Shown: piece by piece, positions 32,238 through 34,119 of the stretch | How positions within the stretch are numbered: the stretch's first letter is position 1 | Layout of the letters: every line of letters begins with the position of its first letter | Source: Deltaproteobacteria bacterium | GTDB lineage: Bacteria; Myxococcota_A; Polyangia; Haliangiales; SHYZ01 | Direction of reading: 5' to 3' | Length of the DNA: 34,119 nucleotides | NCBI GenBank assembly: GCA_016210055.1 | Contig: JACQUZ010000162.1 | Location: 1 to 34,119, forward strand | Position numbers and translations under genes: made by a program | Notes under the pieces: generated by a model | The model's database searches: none | What the model saw: the letters and a program-made list of their open reading frames with translations, nothing else | What the model was told of the DNA's origin: nothing

Positions 32238-32677
32238 CCGAGGCTCCAGCTCACCACGCGCGAGTAGGTGCGCGCCTTGCACCCATTCGTCCAGCGATGC
32301 GCAAGCGCGATCTTGACCGATTCCGCAACCTGCTCGAAACACGCCTCGTTGAGCTATACCGGGCCGCGCATCGCACCGCCCGCTGGGGCATGGAACGCCA
32401 TTCCATGGACCAAGACACCCCGCGCGACGAAGGGGACGAGGCCCAGCGGGTTCAGGCGCGAGATCTGCAAATGGGCTTGGCTGAAAACGAAGCCCGTCTC
32501 GCGCAGCAGATGGAGGAAGCACTGAAGCGCATCACGCGCGGCGTGTACGGCCAGTGCGTCGACTGTGGCGGACCGATCGAGATTTCACGGCTCCGAGCAG
32601 TGCCGTGGGCACTTCGTTGCGCCGAGGATCAGGAGGCCTTGGAGTACGAAGCGCGTGATCGCTCGCCATCGCTGTGA
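32234..32677 (+). CDS. DksA/TraR-family zinc-finger protein with altered fourth ligand
   Basis: This 147-residue protein starts at TTG 32234, which overlaps the TPR stop (TTGA). AAGGAAG at 32224-32230 supports this start over ATG 32297, which has no ribosome site. The coiled-coil helical part (residues about 22-100) is followed by the zinc-finger region CVDCGG...RCAED. The ligands are Cys108, Cys111, Cys129 and, in place of the fourth Cys, Asp132, with classic C-x2-C-x17-C-x2 spacing. DksA proteins enter the RNA polymerase secondary channel and act with ppGpp; the coiled-coil tip acidic pair is not clearly placed here. It is the last gene of the kinase operon. The 116-bp gap after it contains the next gene's sigma-54 promoter. 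Confidence 0.87.
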   Translation: MTEAPAHHARVGARLAPIRPAMRKRDLDRFRNLLETRLVELYRAAHRTARWGMERHSMDQDTPRDEGDEAQRVQARDLQMGLAENEARLAQQMEEALKRITRGVYGQCVDCGGPIEISRLRAVPWALRCAEDQEALEYEARDRSPSL

Positions 32678-32743
32678 CAGTCTGGTGGGGCCTTAAACAG
32701 TTCGATCTCGCCAACGACTTTGGAGAGGCCACGTTGAAATGCG

Positions 32744-32753
32744 CGTGATCACG
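32744..32753. promoter_or_regulatory. 10-bp perfect palindrome upstream of a sigma-54 promoter
   Basis: CGTGATCACG is a perfect palindrome that ends 10 bases before the -24 element at 32764. It might be an operator. Activator sites for sigma-54 usually lie further upstream, so a repressor or chance are also possible. Confidence 0.25.
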
Positions 32754-32763
32754 AGGAGTTCCA

Positions 32764-32779
32764 TGGCACCAGGATTGCT
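32764..32779 (+). promoter_or_regulatory. Sigma-54 (-24/-12) promoter giving a near-leaderless lipoprotein transcript
   Basis: TGGCACCAGGATTGCT matches TGGCACG-N4-TTGCW at 11 of 12 positions with exact GG-N10-GC spacing. Transcription would start about 32790, four bases before ATG 32794. This explains why no ribosome site precedes that gene. Confidence 0.75.
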
Positions 32780-32793
32780 AACACCACGGTGTC

Positions 32794-33945
32794 ATGAGAC
32801 GGCTCCTTTTCGCCCTCGCCCTAGGCGCCTGCACGGACCCCGGAGCATCGCCACCGGACACGGAAGGCACCCCTGACGCCACCGTAGCGCGACCGTCGTC
32901 CCGCGCTGCCGACGCCGCCCGCAAGCTGGGGCTTCAGCCGAACTTCCTCATCGGCCTTGGAAACGACCAGCAGGACGCTGCATTCAACCTCGGGCAAAGG
33001 CTAGACATTCGCTACCGGTACCTGGTCCGGTCCGGCAGCCAAGGCTGGCCCGACTGGAACACCGGGGGTGGCTTCGTCACGCGAACGGCGCAGGCCGCGC
33101 GCTCGAACGGCGCCGTGCCGATGTACACGCTCTATGAGCTTGCAGCTCAAGGCGACGGCAACACGTCAATAACGGAAGATCGGTCGTACATGTCGCTGTT
33201 CTGGGCGGACGTCGCCTTGCTGTTCGACAAGCTCCGAGAGTTCGACAGCCCTGCGATTGTGCACTTCGAGCCCGATTTCTGGGCGTACGCGCAGCAGAAG
33301 AGCAATGGCAACCCTACGGCCATGAAGGCCGAAGTGCGGATCGCGCCTGATTGCTCCGATCTATCCGACGACTTGGCCGGCTTTGGTCGCTGCCTCGTCA
33401 GCATGGCAAGGAAACGCGCGCCCAAGGTGCTGGTGGGTTTCCATGCCTCGACCTGGGGCGCCTACACGAACGGGCGTCCTGACGGCTTTGCCGTAGGTCG
33501 CTTCCTCAATGAAGTGGGCGCGGGCGAAGCGGATTTCTTCGCCATCGACATGCTGGATCGGGACGCCGGATGCTTTGAAGTCCAGGGCCCCAACTGCCAG
33601 CGCAGGGGGAGCGGCTGGTATTGGGACGAGACCAACCGCCAAAGCCCCAATTTCCACGATCACCTGGCGTGGGCCACGAAGGTTCGCGAAGCCCTGCCAC
33701 TGCCCATCCTGTGGTGGCAGCTTCCGCTCGGGGTTCCCAGCGACACCCCTGGGGGCACGCCCGGGACCTATCGGGACAACCGCGTCCGGTACATTTTTTC
33801 TCACCCCGACGAGTTCGCGGCCGCCGGGGGCCTGGGGGCCTGTTTTGGGACTGGAGCCGGCGGCCAGACGACCGTGACCACGGATGGCGAGCAGTTCCGA
33901 AACGCCCTCCAAGCCTATCGCGCCGGCCCGACGCCGCTGCCTTAA
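32794..33945 (+). CDS. Lipoprotein with probable TIM-barrel (glycoside-hydrolase-like) domain
   Basis: This 383-residue protein has a very short signal peptide with lipobox LGAC (Cys13), then a Ser/Thr/Pro/Asp-rich linker to about residue 45. The domain includes FLIGLGNDQQDAAFNLG, DIRYRYLV...GWPDWN, VPMYTLYEL, IVHFEPDFWAYAQQ, VLVGFHAST, FFAIDMLDRDAGCFE, YWDETN and ILWWQLPLGVP. The succession of short strands ending in acidic or aromatic residues resembles a glycoside-hydrolase barrel, with Glu in HFEPDFW and Asp/Glu in AIDMLDRD as possible catalytic residues; this is inference. I recall similar uncharacterised proteins in myxobacteria. Four cysteines suggest disulfides. The sigma-54 promoter immediately upstream supports the ATG. 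A palindromic array begins 55 bp after the stop. Confidence 0.82.
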   Translation: MRRLLFALALGACTDPGASPPDTEGTPDATVARPSSRAADAARKLGLQPNFLIGLGNDQQDAAFNLGQRLDIRYRYLVRSGSQGWPDWNTGGGFVTRTAQAARSNGAVPMYTLYELAAQGDGNTSITEDRSYMSLFWADVALLFDKLREFDSPAIVHFEPDFWAYAQQKSNGNPTAMKAEVRIAPDCSDLSDDLAGFGRCLVSMARKRAPKVLVGFHASTWGAYTNGRPDGFAVGRFLNEVGAGEADFFAIDMLDRDAGCFEVQGPNCQRRGSGWYWDETNRQSPNFHDHLAWATKVREALPLPILWWQLPLGVPSDTPGGTPGTYRDNRVRYIFSHPDEFAAAGGLGACFGTGAGGQTTVTTDGEQFRNALQAYRAGPTPLP

Positions 33946-34000
33946 GGTTCGCCCCCACCAAGAAATCGACGCGGTGCGCCAATTTGGCCGCTGTCCGGTC

Positions 34001-34119
34001 GCGCCGATTATCATCGGCGGGCAGCAGAAGCTCGGAGAGCTCCGCCGATTATCATCGGCGGGCAGCAGAAGCTCGGAGAGCTCCGCCGATTATCATCGGC
34101 GGGCAGCAGAAGCTCGGAG
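34001..34119 (+). repeat. 41-bp-period palindromic array downstream of the last gene (three hairpins, continues past window)
   Basis: Hairpins with the same core (CGCCGAT-TATC-ATCGGCG) lie at 34001-34020, 34042-34061 and 34083-34102, in the same orientation as in imuB. The first has G instead of C at its outer base. The linker is 21 bp, two bases (AG) longer than in the coding arrays, so the period is 41 and not a multiple of 3. The array runs off the window. The + strand has no stop codon in any frame here, so a reading frame entering from the left cannot be ruled out, but it would shift frame with each unit. The 55 bases between 33946 and 34000 show nothing else. Confidence 0.95.

Overview
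The window is GC-rich, almost fully coding DNA, most likely from a myxobacterium-like member of the Myxococcota (Polyangia-type). The signs are cysteine-rich (DUF4215-type) and RCC1-type repeat lipoproteins, a Hanks kinase beside a TPR protein, an FHA-domain sigma-54 activator, and an imuA-imuB-dnaE2 mutagenesis cassette. I assign 26 genes. Ten encode predicted lipoproteins.

Layout: 1-4992 holds the end of imuA, then imuB and dnaE2, translationally coupled on +. 5008-7124 holds two lipoproteins on -. 7218-10185 holds a small exported protein and a cysteine-rich/RCC1 lipoprotein on +. 10182-13334 (-) is an unusual fusion of an ArnT-like membrane glycosyltransferase and a UshA-like 5'-nucleotidase, head-to-head with an NCS1 nucleobase transporter (13333-14835). 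15088-17866 (+) holds a cysteine-rich lipoprotein, an aminotransferase/AlaE alanine-exporter pair and a small membrane protein. 17885-25507 (-) holds a VWA lipoprotein, a quinone-oxidoreductase-type dehydrogenase and a peptide-type ABC importer with two binding proteins but no ATPase. 25511-26080 (+) is a lipoprotein. 26082-29899 (-) holds the FHA/sigma-54 activator and a 14-repeat RCC1 lipoprotein. 29920-32677 (+) is a kinase, TPR protein and DksA-like operon. 32794-33945 (+) is a lipoprotein with a probable TIM-barrel domain.

The most striking feature is a palindromic repeat. A 20-bp hairpin (CCGCCGAT-GATA-ATCGGCGG or its reverse complement) plus a 19-bp linker forms a 39-bp unit, tandemly repeated and translated in frame inside imuA, imuB and a lipoprotein gene, in both orientations relative to reading. 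A fourth array after the last gene has a 41-bp period. The unit is stop-free in five of six frames. One copy in the lipoprotein gene keeps the hairpin and GATA loop through three paired substitutions while its peptide changes, which points to nucleic-acid-level selection. This looks like a protein-coding mobile palindrome, similar in concept to Rickettsia palindromic elements but unrelated in sequence as far as I can tell.

A second theme is regulatory. Three intergenic sequences match the sigma-54 -24/-12 consensus at 11 of 12 positions with exact spacing. Each sits just upstream of, and points toward, a lipoprotein gene (6063, 15088, 32794). Gene packing is extreme: convergent stops overlap or lie 1-18 bp apart, and one divergent pair shares a single CATG as both start codons.
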